A stretch of DNA of 64,000 bases from Megaera polyxenophila (lineage in GTDB: Bacteria; Pseudomonadota; Alphaproteobacteria; Rickettsiales; Rickettsiaceae): NCBI RefSeq assembly GCF_029982035.1, contig NZ_CP104166.1, positions 558,001 through 622,000 on the forward strand, read 5' to 3'. Of this stretch, positions 8,517 through 18,087 are shown one piece after another. Every line of letters starts with the position of its first letter. Position 1 is the stretch's first letter. A program made the position numbers and the translations under genes. The notes under the pieces were generated by a model. It had not been told where the DNA came from. It did not search any database and saw only the letters and a program-made list of their open reading frames with translations.

Positions 8517-8702
8517 CGGCTAAGCATGGATTAAACAAGGTGCGGATGAAGCTAAAGGGAGAATACTGCCCAAATTGCCAAAAATTAAGCAATTTGATTA
8601 TAAAATCATCAAAAATTCCAATACAAAAGCTGCAGTTCCAAAATCTTATCGACGAGAATAAAAACCCACCCGTTTTTAAACTATGAAACCAGCAATGAGT
8701 TC

Positions 8703-8997
8703 ATAGCCTCAACAGAATTTGGTTTATCTTTTAACCAATAGATTGGGCTTCTGTATTTATGCTGCGGAAAAGTATTGAATAGAGCTTAATAGGTTTTGGA
8801 TGTTAAAATAATGTGAGTGTAGAAGGATAAAATTTTACTATTGAAGTATTATTCTATACCACAAATAATTTTACTATTTAAGGAAGCGACCTTTAACCTG
8901 TAAAAATATATTTTTGGTTCTTAAAACCTTGCAAATTAGATAATTTTCTACTAATCTCATCGCCATAAAATATATAAATTTGTAGGGAAGGAATATA
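8703..8997. other. Intergenic region between IS copy 1 and gyrA
   Basis: 295 bp with no complete gene. On the minus strand an open stretch next to the IS (about 28 codons, ending in the IS with NSLLVS) includes PQHKYRSPIYWLKDKP and may be the remnant of a gene cut by the IS. I cannot identify it. The last 15 bases carry a purine-rich ribosome-binding site (GGGAAGGA) for gyrA. No clear sigma-70 promoter was picked out. Confidence 0.35.
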
Positions 8998-11712
8998 GTG
9001 AGTGCTTCAGAAGATCAGACAGTTATCTCAATAGGTATTGAAGACGAAATGAAACGTTCATACATGGACTATGCTATGAGCGTTATCGTAAGCCGTGCTA
9101 TTCCAGACGTTAGAGACGGTCTAAAACCGGTTCATCGCCGGATTTTGTATTCAATGTACGAGTCCGGTTTTTATGCAAATAAACCTTATAAGAAATCGGC
9201 AAGAATAGTCGGTGATGTAATCGGTAAGTACCATCCTCATGGAGATACTGCAGTTTATGACTCATTGGTGCGTATGGCTCAGGATTTTTCTCTGCGAGTG
9301 CCATTGATTGATGGTCAAGGTAACTTTGGTTCGATGGACGGCGACTCAGCTGCTGCTATGCGATATACCGAATCCAGACTTGCTAAAATTTCTCATACAT
9401 TGCTTGAAGATATTGATAAAGAAACAGTCGATTTTCAAGCTAACTACGATGGTTCGGAAAGTGAACCTAAAGTGATACCCGCAATGTTCCCGAATCTTCT
9501 CGTAAATGGTACTGGAGGTATTGCTGTTGGTATGGCAACTAATATTCCACCTCATAACCTTGGTGAAATAATTGATGCATGTGTTCTTTATATTGATAAT
9601 AACAACATAGATATATCCGAGTTAATATCAGTAGTTAAAGGGCCAGATTTCCCAACAGGTGGTATTATTTTAGGATCAAGTGGTATTCAGTCTGCTTATC
9701 TAACTGGACGAGGTAGTGTTGTTTTTCGTGGTAAATGCGAAATTGAAGATAATAATAACAGACAGGCTATTATTATTTCCGAAATGCCATATATGGTAAA
9801 TAAAGCGAAATTGGTTGAAAAAATTGCCGATCTTGTTCATGAAAAAAAGATCGAAGGAATTAGCGACCTGAGAGATGAATCTAATAAAGACGGGGTACGA
9901 GTAGTAATAGAAATAAAACGTGATGCAGTGGCAGAAGTTGTATTGAATCAGCTCTATTCATTTACCCAGCTCCAGACTAGTTTTGGTGTAATTATGCTCG
10001 CTCTTGATGAGGGAATGCCAAAAGTTATGAACTTAAAAGAGGTAATAAGTGCTTTTGTTAAGTTCCGTGAAGTTGTGATTACCAGAAGAACGATTTTCCT
10101 GCTAAATAAAGCCAGAGATAAGGCCCATATACTACTGGGCATTAGAATTGCTGTAAGTAATATAGATGAGATAATAAGAATTATCAAAAGTGCATCAAAT
10201 CCAAATGATGCAAAAGATCAGCTTATGGAAAAATCTTGGAGTTGTTCTGATATAGCAAATTTAATCAAACTAGTAGATGATAAAGCAATCATCGGTGCAG
10301 ATGGCAAAATTCACCTTACAGAAGCACAAGCTAAGGCAATTCTCGAGATGAGATTGCAACGCTTGACCGCAATGGAAAAAGATAAATTAGAAGCAGATTT
10401 GACAGAACTTTCTAAGGAAATAACTGAATATATCGATATATTAAGTTCTCGGGAAAAATTATTATCAATATTAAAATCTGAGCTTTTAAAGGTTAGGGAA
10501 GATTATGCAACTCCGAGGTTAACAGAGATTATTCAAAGTGATTTTGAATATGACATGGAAGACCTGATACAAAAAGAAGATATGGTAGTAACTGTAACTC
10601 TTAGCGGCTATATCAAGAGGGTTCCTCTTGCTACCTATCGAGCGCAAAAACGTGGAGGAAAAGGGAGATCTGGTCTTTCGATGCGAGATGAGGATATACT
10701 TACTCAGCTTTTTGTGGGTAATACCCATACTCCCATGTTATTTTTTTCAAATATAGGCCAAGTTTATAGTTTAAAATTATACAAATTACCGCTCGGTAAT
10801 CCACAAAGCAAAGGGCGTCCTATTGTTAATCTTCTTCCTTTAAAAGAAGGAGAAGTTATTAATAATATAATGCCAATGCCTGAAAACCAGGAAGAGTGGG
10901 ATAACATGCACATCATGTTTGCAACCAGCAAAGGTAATATTAGAAGAAATGACCTATCTGATTTCAAAAAAATTCAAGCAAATGGTAAGATTGCAATCAG
11001 ACTAGATGAGGATGATAGCTTAGTTAATGTAATGGCATGTTCAGAAGATGACCATATATTACTTGCAAGTAGACAGGGTAAAGCTGTACGTTTTCCGGTA
11101 AATGCAGTTAGGGTATTTAGAAGTAGGACTTCGGACGGTGTTAGAGGAATGAAGCTAGCAGACGGTGATAAGGTAATCTCTATGACTATACTTCACGGAA
11201 TAAAAGCCTCTATGGAAGAACGGGAAGCTTATTTAACTATTCCTGTTGAAAAAAGACTTGAAATAGCAAAAGGCGATCAAGAATTTACGGCAGAAGAATT
11301 AGGGGTTTCGTTATCCAAGGAACAAATTATAGAACTTGCAAAGGCTGAAGAGTTTATTTTAACAATATCTGAGAACGGATTTGGAAAAAGAACTTCTGCT
11401 TACCATTATCGGATTACAAATCGTGGTGGCTCAGGAATTGTTAATATGGTTTTATCGGCAAAAACCGGTGATGTGGTAGCCTCGATGCCGGCAAATATGA
11501 ACGATGAAATAATGCTTATTACTAATAATGGTAAATTAATTAGATGTAAGCTGGATTCGGTCCGTATAACAGGGAGAAGTACTTCTGGTGTTATCCTGTT
11601 TAAAACTGACAAAGGTGAAAGAGTAGTTTCTGCTTCCCTAATTGCTGAAACTTCAGAAGAAGAGGCGCAAGTTGAGGAAGATATAGAAAGTGAATCTGGT
11701 AGTGAAGAATAA
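8998..11712 (+). CDS. gyrA: DNA gyrase subunit A
   Basis: Breaks and rejoins DNA in the gyrase A2B2 complex to introduce negative supercoils. 904 residues from a GTG start with a good upstream GGGAAGGA. The breakage-rejoining domain contains HPHGDTAVYD (residues 79-88) and the catalytic Tyr123 in AAAMRYTESR. The C-terminal beta-pinwheel contains the GyrA box-like QKRGGKGR. Position 84 (E. coli 83) is Thr and 88 (E. coli 87) is Asp, so no classical quinolone-resistance change such as Ala is seen. The C-terminus is acidic, as usual. GyrB is not in the window. Confidence 0.96.
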   Translation: MSASEDQTVISIGIEDEMKRSYMDYAMSVIVSRAIPDVRDGLKPVHRRILYSMYESGFYANKPYKKSARIVGDVIGKYHPHGDTAVYDSLVRMAQDFSLRVPLIDGQGNFGSMDGDSAAAMRYTESRLAKISHTLLEDIDKETVDFQANYDGSESEPKVIPAMFPNLLVNGTGGIAVGMATNIPPHNLGEIIDACVLYIDNNNIDISELISVVKGPDFPTGGIILGSSGIQSAYLTGRGSVVFRGKCEIEDNNNRQAIIISEMPYMVNKAKLVEKIADLVHEKKIEGISDLRDESNKDGVRVVIEIKRDAVAEVVLNQLYSFTQLQTSFGVIMLALDEGMPKVMNLKEVISAFVKFREVVITRRTIFLLNKARDKAHILLGIRIAVSNIDEIIRIIKSASNPNDAKDQLMEKSWSCSDIANLIKLVDDKAIIGADGKIHLTEAQAKAILEMRLQRLTAMEKDKLEADLTELSKEITEYIDILSSREKLLSILKSELLKVREDYATPRLTEIIQSDFEYDMEDLIQKEDMVVTVTLSGYIKRVPLATYRAQKRGGKGRSGLSMRDEDILTQLFVGNTHTPMLFFSNIGQVYSLKLYKLPLGNPQSKGRPIVNLLPLKEGEVINNIMPMPENQEEWDNMHIMFATSKGNIRRNDLSDFKKIQANGKIAIRLDEDDSLVNVMACSEDDHILLASRQGKAVRFPVNAVRVFRSRTSDGVRGMKLADGDKVISMTILHGIKASMEEREAYLTIPVEKRLEIAKGDQEFTAEELGVSLSKEQIIELAKAEEFILTISENGFGKRTSAYHYRITNRGGSGIVNMVLSAKTGDVVASMPANMNDEIMLITNNGKLIRCKLDSVRITGRSTSGVILFKTDKGERVVSASLIAETSEEEAQVEEDIESESGSEE

Positions 11713-11790
11713 CTAAAGGGCTGTAATTATTTTTTAGCAGATTATTGATACCGGAAAATAAAATTGACCAGATTAGTTACCAATTTAGCT

Positions 11791-11904
11791 ATGAAAAACT
11801 TTAATATCCAATATCTTTTAGCTAAAGAAGAATATGGAGGGGGAATAGTAGAACATTCAAGGGGTAGATATTTGTTTTTGCCCAAGAACTCATTGCGGGT
11901 TTGA
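11791..11904 (+). pseudogene. Gene remnant cut by IS copy 2 (unidentified)
   Basis: From ATG 11791 a frame reads MKNFNIQYLLAKEEYGGG and continues into the left end of IS copy 2, ending with the IS-encoded NSLRV and stop. The opposite strand of the same stretch is also open for about 46 codons (a frame including IPPPYSSLAKRYWILKFF), so I cannot tell which strand was coding. Either way, the gene downstream of gyrA seems to have been interrupted by the IS. No function is assigned. Confidence 0.3.
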
Positions 11905-13045
11905 ATTTTTACGAAATAAAACCATTATAGCCTTGTATTTAAAAGGTTTGTAGATATATTGAGTATTCATTAATTTTATTTAAGTAACCAAATAGAATGA
12001 GCAGAATTAGACGATACAACAAGCTTCCTACTGTTTTGAGAGAAGATGAATTTAACGAATTTGTCTTACCGCATCTTAAAAAAGGCACACGTGGTCCAAG
12101 TAAAAAGATATCATTTTTCAAATTATTTAATTACATTCTTAAACTCATGCATACTGGTTGCCAATGGGAACAGATACCAATAGACAAAAATAAAGACGGC
12201 ATGCCAGAAATTCACTATACTAATATCTATAATGCTTTTAAGTTCTGGGTTAAGCACGGATGCTTTGATAAGATTTTCGAAGCTTCGGTGGCAAGGTTAT
12301 TTAAAGCTGGAATGCTTGATACTGATATATTACATGGTGATGGTACTTGTACTTCTGCTAAAAAAGGGGTGACAACTTAGGGTATAATGGTCATAAACAC
12401 ACTAAAGGAGACAAGGTTGTACCGTTTTGTGATAGAAACTGCAATGTTATTGCGCCTTTTGTTACTGCTCCGGGTAATAGGAATGAAGGAATCCTGCTTA
12501 CTCCTGCAATATCAAACTTAAAAAAGATTGTAAAACTAATAGGTATAGATCTCAAGGAAAGTACCATGAGCTTAGATGGTGTATATAATTCACGTAAAAA
12601 TCGTAAAGCAATTTTTAATCTTGGCATGACTCCTAATATGCCAGAGAATAAAAGGAGTCGCAAGAAATCTAAGCGAGGAAGAAAGCAAACTTTTTGCCGG
12701 AAAATCTTTAAAGAAAGGTTTAGAACGATAGAGAGAATATTTGCCTGGGAAGATAAATTCAAACGGTTGTTACTGAGATTTGAATTCCACAGCATAAACC
12801 ATTATGCTCTGAAAACTATAGCCTACAGCATGGTTAACCTGCGGCATTTTTGTGGATAACGGCTAAGCATGGATTAAACAAGGTGCGGATGAAGCTAAAG
12901 GGAGAATACTGCCCAAATTGCCAAAAATTAAGCAATTTGATTATAAAATCATCAAAAATTCCAATACAAAAGCTGCAGTTCCAAAATCTTATCGACGAGA
13001 ATAAAAACCCACCCGTTTTTAAACTATGAAACCAGCAATGAGTTC
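11886..13045 (+). mobile_element. IS5-family element, copy 2 (1160 bp)
   Basis: Uninterrupted copy with the same imperfect 17-bp terminal inverted repeats as copy 1. The flanks are CCAA on the left and GGTG on the right, so no direct target duplication is visible. The right end truncates the minus-strand glycosyltransferase gene and supplies its last residues and stop. The left end cuts the remnant at 11791. Confidence 0.92.
11997..12859 (+). CDS. IS5-family transposase with probable -1 frameshift (copy 2)
   Basis: Same sequence and organisation as copy 1. The first frame runs from ATG 11997 to TAG 12378-12380, the second opens after a TAA at 12359 and ends at 12859. The A-run slip site is AAAAAAGGGG at 12360-12369. 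Both catalytic blocks (HGDGT and FKERFRTIERIF) are intact. With the left-end sequence undisturbed, this copy is one of two that could produce active transposase. Confidence 0.82.
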
Positions 13046-14211
13046 GGTGCTTCTTCTAATGTTTTAGAGTCTATTATGTGTACCTTATAACCTTTAGAGT
13101 ATAATCTGATTCCCAGATCTGCATCCTCAGTAACGTTATAAGCGTCCCAATAACCTATTTTCTTTAGAACTGATACTTTAAAATGATTACTTGTCCCGCC
13201 AAGAGTAATTGGTAAACCATATAAATCAAGCCCTTTTAGCAAATATTCAAACCAAAGTGTATATTCCATACTAAAAAATCTTGTTAATAGATTTTCTCCC
13301 GAATTATAAAAATTTAACCTGGCTTGCACACAGGCATATTCTTCAGGTAATTGTTTGAAAGCATGAAGAGCTTTCAGAAGCTGATCTGAATCCGGCTTGT
13401 CTTCTGCATCATAGATACAAAGGTAATCTCCTTTTATATAGGCTGTTGCATAATTCATTGCTTTAGGTTTTGTTCTAGGCAACGAAAATGGTACTTTAAT
13501 TACATGTATATATCTCGGTAAATCTATAATCGACAATGCTTTAATTGTTTCCTTATCGTCGGCTTCAATAATGAATTTTACGTCTAGTTTTGATTTAGGG
13601 TAATCTAAATTATCAATAGCTCTTATTATAGATCTTAATTTCCTGACTTCCTTGTACAAAGGGACAAAAATAGTATAAATCGGGATTTTCCCTTCGTGTT
13701 TCTTGAAAGTAGGGAGCGGAGGGTTTAAATTTTTTGCAATAGAACGTTTGAATAACAGCATCTTAAAAAAATTTTGTGCCAAATAAATAGCGTTATTAGC
13801 AAAATGGAATAGATTGGAGAAAAATAGTAAGCTTATGGTAAATAACAATAAAAAACCGGTGATCATTTTTTTGTAATCAACAGTTTTTGTACTAACATCT
13901 TTAGAAACCAGCGATAAATAATGCTGGGATTTGTGCGTAATTAATTGGCTAAAACTTTGTTCTAAGATTGAGAATAAATCTTTTTCTGTAACAGAATAAA
14001 ATTTTATTATATTGTTATACCTTCTTTTGATATATGAAATAGTTGAAGGCTTAACAAGGACACAACTTAATTCATTACTATCATTATAAAAAACAAAGTA
14101 TCCCTTGCGGTAGTAATCGTTTATATTTTCAAAATTTATTGCAATAATTTTATCCTTCGATTGAGGTATTACTTCTATATTCTGATTATTGTAATCTAAA
14201 GAGTTATACAT
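13024..14211 (-). pseudogene. Family 2 glycosyltransferase, C-terminus removed by IS copy 2 (XagB/NfrB-like)
   Basis: Processive-type inner-membrane glycosyltransferase. About 130 N-terminal residues may form a type II secretion ATPase N-domain-like module. Next come one or two membrane segments (near 118-150) and a GT-A domain with IYTIFVPLYKE, a DAED metal site, GGTSNHFK and TEDADLG. The chain stops at residue 388 where IS copy 2 begins; the last residues (NSLLVS) are IS-encoded. The QxxRW motif and C-terminal membrane segments expected of this family are missing, so it is probably inactive. It overlaps the OMP-like gene upstream by 16 nt. The XagB/NfrB resemblance is inference from architecture and neighbour. 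Confidence 0.72.
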
Positions 14212-15146
14212 AGGGAAAGCAACGGTCCAGATACTTGAAATGTTTTGTTATGAAGGTTTTGTTTCCAGTAATATCCTATTTGGGTAGTAAACATATGGCG
14301 ACCGGATTTGCTTACAAATTCCTTTGCAAGAGATATTTGTTCGTATATCAAATTTCTATATCCTCTGTTACCTCTATCAGAAAAACTGTATTCAACATAA
14401 TTACTCAAAATTAGGTTTTTAATTAGTTCTCCTCCTTGAAGACAACTGATTTTTTTTATAATTGTATCTTTATAACTGCAATTAAAAGTTTTTCCAATAA
14501 TGAACCCTATTTCCGAAAAATGTCTTTTACCGGTTTTTGATGTGGTAGCATAACCTACGTAAGAGCCAAGGCTAGAATGCAATTTTTTACCATGTATTTT
14601 ATTCGTGCTATAAAGGCATTCAGGAGTTAGTAAAATTCTCCAGTTTTCGTTTTTATATAATAAATATTTGTAATAAAAACCTACCTCTTTAGTAATATTT
14701 CTTCTCGAATGGTATTCTTGCTTTTCTTCCTTTGCTCCATACTTATAGTACTTATCGTTTTCCGAGTGAAATTTTATTTTTAACCCGATACTTTGGTTGG
14801 AACTACAACCGTATTCAATTTCATTACTTAAAAAAGAATCATCATTAAATATATCGTAATTATTGTAAAAATCTTCAAGTGCAACTAGCCGTTCCTTCTC
14901 ATAGTCCGTTAGTTGATCCTGTTCTAGTAGATAATTAATCTCATTAGTAATTTCGCTAAGCTCTTCATTCCTTTTATCTTGAGTATCTTCTGTTTCTTCA
15001 TCAATAAACAAAAAACTAGAGATAAACTTGTATTCTCCTTCGTTTGGAAGCCAGGATATTGCTTGAGATATATGAGAAAGAAGAATCACAATAAAAAGGG
15101 TTAGTATTTTTAACGGATATAGCTTTATACATTTTCCTTGAACCAT
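14196..15146 (-). CDS. Probable outer membrane beta-barrel protein (XagA-like), unassigned
   Basis: 316 residues with an N-terminal signal peptide (hydrophobic residues about 11-27, likely cut after SHISQA). The mature protein starts SWLPNEGEYKF. An acidic helical insert follows (residues 52-95, rich in Glu and Asp). The rest alternates aromatic and polar residues, as in beta-barrel strands, for example GSYVGYATT and NYVEYSFSDRGNRGYR. The mature start W-x-P-x-x-G-x-x and the linked glycosyltransferase recall XagA-type proteins beside XagB in rhizobia. It is squeezed between ftsA (22 nt overlap) and the glycosyltransferase (16 nt overlap), so all three genes form one transcription unit. The function is inferred, not shown. 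Confidence 0.5.
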   Translation of the reverse strand: MVQGKCIKLYPLKILTLFIVILLSHISQAISWLPNEGEYKFISSFLFIDEETEDTQDKRNEELSEITNEINYLLEQDQLTDYEKERLVALEDFYNNYDIFNDDSFLSNEIEYGCSSNQSIGLKIKFHSENDKYYKYGAKEEKQEYHSRRNITKEVGFYYKYLLYKNENWRILLTPECLYSTNKIHGKKLHSSLGSYVGYATTSKTGKRHFSEIGFIIGKTFNCSYKDTIIKKISCLQGGELIKNLILSNYVEYSFSDRGNRGYRNLIYEQISLAKEFVSKSGRHMFTTQIGYYWKQNLHNKTFQVSGPLLSLCITL

Positions 15147-16363
15147 AAAAATATTTTTTTAGCCCATCCCAGCTCTTCTTGCTCGCCAGATTTAAAGGAA
15201 TTTTTTTTATATTTCAAGGCTTTTGATTTAATCATGCCTATTGCAGTGGAATATATTGCGACATTATTAACATTTTCAGCAAAAGTAGGTACGTTCTCGA
15301 GTTTAACTATCCTTACCTGCTTGTGAAATATTTCGGCTACTAAATTTTTCATTCCTTGTAGCCCAGAACCGCCGCCGGTAAGAATAATACGCTTTGCGAT
15401 TAGATGGTCCATCCCTATATTGTCATATTCTTTTTTTAGTAGGACTAGTATTTCTTCTACTCTAGGTCTAATAATCTCAGCCAATTTAGATACCGGAATT
15501 GTCAAATTGACGTTATAGCTATTCTCTGGTTCAAAATCACCTATTCTAATAGATTCGTCTTTATTAAAAAGCTCCGGCCTTACATCTCCGTACAAAATTT
15601 TTAGCTTTTCTGCAGTATGCATCGATATAGATAAACATTTAGCGATATCAGAGGTTATATGATGGCTACCAATTGGTACACTCCCTACATATAATACCTT
15701 TCCTTCAAAAAACACCCCAAAACTACTGATATGACTTCCCATATTAATTATAATGGACCCTGTTTCTTTTTCCTCATCAGAAAGGCTGGCGAGACCATCA
15801 GCGTAAATCGAAAGTACTATATCTCCAACTTCTATATGGCATCTAGCAAAGCAATTGGTTAAATTCTTGAGCATTAAAGAATTTGCTGTAATAACATGTA
15901 TTTGGCAACTCAATTCCCTGGCATACATGCCGTTTGGATTATCTACAACTTTATCTTTATCTAGAGTAAATTCTATTGGAAAATAATGGATTACTTCTTG
16001 ATCTTTTAGAGAGAAATCCGCTAACGCTTTCTGAATTAATTTTTTTATATCCTGCTTATTAATTGGCTGACTCCCAAGTTTGAGCGTGTGGTTAATGTAA
16101 TAAGACTTAAAACCGCTAGATAACGAAATAGTAACTTCGTTTATACTTTTGTTGCATTCTTTCTCAAGCGAATAAATAGCGGCAATAATACTATTTTCTG
16201 CAGCTTCTAAATTTACGACCGTACTTGCCTTGAACCCCCCAGAATATTGCAAGACTTGGGCGATGATAGTACTTTCCCCTGTTTTATTTATGTTTGTAGC
16301 GATAGCTGCCACTTTATTGCTGCCTATATCAAAAACAACATAATTTGCTGATTTTCCTTTCAT
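15125..16363 (-). CDS. ftsA: Cell division protein FtsA
   Basis: Actin-like ATPase that tethers FtsZ to the membrane at the division site. The 412-residue chain carries the actin-fold phosphate loops VFDIGSNKVA (residues 10-19) and INMGSHISSFGVF, and the adenosine motif ILTGGGSGLQGM. The C-terminal amphipathic membrane helix is visible as AKKIFLWFKENV. In most alphaproteobacteria ftsQ lies directly upstream and ftsZ downstream. Here upstream is a 26-bp palindrome and tRNA-Ser, downstream is an OMP-like gene, and ftsZ lies at 23786. The start is ATG 16363. Confidence 0.9.
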   Translation of the reverse strand: MKGKSANYVVFDIGSNKVAAIATNINKTGESTIIAQVLQYSGGFKASTVVNLEAAENSIIAAIYSLEKECNKSINEVTISLSSGFKSYYINHTLKLGSQPINKQDIKKLIQKALADFSLKDQEVIHYFPIEFTLDKDKVVDNPNGMYARELSCQIHVITANSLMLKNLTNCFARCHIEVGDIVLSIYADGLASLSDEEKETGSIIINMGSHISSFGVFFEGKVLYVGSVPIGSHHITSDIAKCLSISMHTAEKLKILYGDVRPELFNKDESIRIGDFEPENSYNVNLTIPVSKLAEIIRPRVEEILVLLKKEYDNIGMDHLIAKRIILTGGGSGLQGMKNLVAEIFHKQVRIVKLENVPTFAENVNNVAIYSTAIGMIKSKALKYKKNSFKSGEQEELGWAKKIFLWFKENV

Positions 16364-16410
16364 GCTTACTTTTTAACCAGTTTTGCCCATTGTATTACTT
16401 GCCATTCTGC

Positions 16411-16436
16411 TAATTAATATAAATTTATATTAATTA
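16411..16436. promoter_or_regulatory. 26-bp perfect palindrome upstream of ftsA
   Basis: A perfect AT-only palindrome centred at 16423/16424, with half-site TAATTAATATAAA, lies 48 nt upstream of the ftsA start. It could be an operator, a cruciform or part of a promoter. The local AT content makes chance palindromes more likely, so the regulatory role is only a suggestion. Confidence 0.35.
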
Positions 16437-16530
16437 ATCCAATTTACAGAATTGGCTGAAAGCCACACTATAGCAGATATATATATTTCAATCATACTAT
16501 TTTTATTTAAGGGTATTAATAATTTTTATC

Positions 16531-16559
16531 TTGAAATAGTAGTAGTTTTCTGTTATCAA
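16531..16559 (+). promoter_or_regulatory. Candidate sigma-70 promoter for tRNA-Ser
   Basis: TTGAAA at 16531-16536 and TATCAA at 16554-16559 are separated by 17 bp. They lie 23 nt upstream of the tRNA 5' end, a normal distance for a stable RNA gene. Confidence 0.4.
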
Positions 16560-16581
16560 CTTTAACTACTTTCAAGTATAA

Positions 16582-16671
16582 GGACAGGTGTCCGAGTGGT
16601 TTAAGGATCCGGTCTTGAAAACCGGCGTGCGGTTCTCCGTACCGTGAGTTCGAATCTCACCCTGTCCGCCA
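16582..16671 (+). tRNA. tRNA-Ser (UGA anticodon)
   Basis: The acceptor arms GGACAGG and CCTGTCC pair fully and are followed by G and an encoded CCA. The anticodon stem CCGGT/ACCGG closes the loop CTTGAAA with anticodon TGA. The long variable arm expected of class II tRNA-Ser is present (GCGTGCGGTTCTCCGTACC region), and the T arm contains GTTCGAATC. Confidence 0.96.
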
Positions 16672-16927
16672 CACTATTATCCGATTAAATCTACCTCAAT
16701 CAAAAAGATTCTTGAAGAGGCTAGTTATTAGAGCTATATGTAATCATATAGTATCCAAGAAGATATTATTAAATTCATAAAAGTTAGAGACGTTGTTAGG
16801 AGTCCTATTGTTTTTATCAATTTTTCTCTATCTCGATTTACAAATACGACAGAACCGTTGATCCAATTTACTAGCTATTTTTGTAACAAGGCCAATATTT
16901 ATTAAATCAATATGATGAGTAGTTGAA
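16672..16927. other. Region between tRNA-Ser and IS copy 3
   Basis: 256 bp without a recognisable gene. Next to the IS the minus strand is open for about 30 codons (THHIDLINIGLVTKIASKLD, then a stop at 16828-16830), possibly the 3' end of a gene cut by IS copy 3. It does not look like a continuation of the reductase fragment on the other side of that IS. Confidence 0.25.
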
Positions 16928-18087
16928 GAACTCATTGCGGGTTTGAATTTTTACGAAATAAAACCATTATAGCCTTGTATTTAAAAGGTTTGTAGATATA
17001 TTGAGTATTCATTAATTTTATTTAAGTAACCAAATAGAATGAGCAGAATTAGACGATACAACAAGCTTCCTACTGTTTTGAGAGAAGATGAATTTAACGA
17101 ATTTGTCTTACCGCATCTTAAAAAAGGCACACGTGGTCCAAGTAAAAAGATATCATTTTTCAAATTATTTAATTACATTCTTAAACTCATGCATACTGGT
17201 TGCCAATGGGAACAGATACCAATAGACAAAAATAAAGACGGCATGCCAGAAATTCACTATACTAATATCTATAATGCTTTTAAGTTCTGGGTTAAGCACG
17301 GATGCTTTGATAAGATTTTCGAAGCTTCGGTGGCAAGGTTATTTAAAGCTGGAATGCTTGATACTGATATATTACATGGTGATGGTACTTGTACTTCTGC
17401 TAAAAAAGGGGTGACAACTTAGGGTATAATGGTCATAAACACACTAAAGGAGACAAGGTTGTACCGTTTTGTGATAGAAACTGCAATGTTATTGCGCCTT
17501 TTGTTACTGCTCCGGGTAATAGGAATGAAGGAATCCTGCTTACTCCTGCAATATCAAACTTAAAAAAGATTGTAAAACTAATAGGTATAGATCTCAAGGA
17601 AAGTACCATGAGCTTAGATGGTGTATATAATTCACGTAAAAATCGTAAAGCAATTTTTAATCTTGGCATGACTCCTAATATGCCAGAGAATAAAAGGAGT
17701 CGCAAGAAATCTAAGCGAGGAAGAAAGCAAACTTTTTGCCGGAAAATCTTTAAAGAAAGGTTTAGAACGATAGAGAGAATATTTGCCTGGGAAGATAAAT
17801 TCAAACGGTTGTTACTGAGATTTGAATTCCACAGCATAAACCATTATGCTCTGAAAACTATAGCCTACAGCATGGTTAACCTGCGGCATTTTTGTGGATA
17901 ACGGCTAAGCATGGATTAAACAAGGTGCGGATGAAGCTAAAGGGAGAATACTGCCCAAATTGCCAAAAATTAAGCAATTTGATTATAAAATCATCAAAAA
18001 TTCCAATACAAAAGCTGCAGTTCCAAAATCTTATCGACGAGAATAAAAACCCACCCGTTTTTAAACTATGAAACCAGCAATGAGTTC
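16928..18087 (+). mobile_element. IS5-family element, copy 3 (1160 bp)
   Basis: Third uninterrupted copy with identical length and the same terminal inverted repeats. The flanks are TGAA on the left and ATAG on the right, so no target duplication is visible. The right end truncates a minus-strand reductase gene whose start is at 18212. All three copies lie in the same orientation, so recombination between them would delete or duplicate the intervening segments. Confidence 0.92.
17039..17901 (+). CDS. IS5-family transposase with probable -1 frameshift (copy 3)
   Basis: As copies 1 and 2. The first frame runs from 17039 to the TAG at 17420-17422. The second opens after a TAA at 17401 and ends at 17901, with the A6 slip site at 17402-17407. 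No additional mutation was seen relative to copy 2, which indicates recent spread of the element. Confidence 0.82.

Larger units (their letters stand above)
6948..8702 (+). mobile_element. IS5-family element, copy 1 (1160 bp, interrupted by an IS200-type element)
   Basis: First of three near-identical copies. The ends are inverted repeats: left GAACTCATTGCGGGTTT, right (read inward) GAACTCATTGCTGGTTT, one mismatch in 17. Without the nested insert at 7042-7635 the length equals the other two copies. No target-site duplication is visible (ATAA on the left, ATAG on the right). The left end runs into the sco gene and supplies its stop. The transposase is at 7654-8516. Confidence 0.88.

Noticed and set aside
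9110..11612. Several 60-80 codon minus-strand frames inside gyrA
   Set aside because: Shadows of a well-conserved coding sequence.
13024..14211. Cellulose synthase (BcsA)
   Set aside because: No PilZ region, no QxxRW and a different N-terminal module; only the general family 2 fold can be supported.
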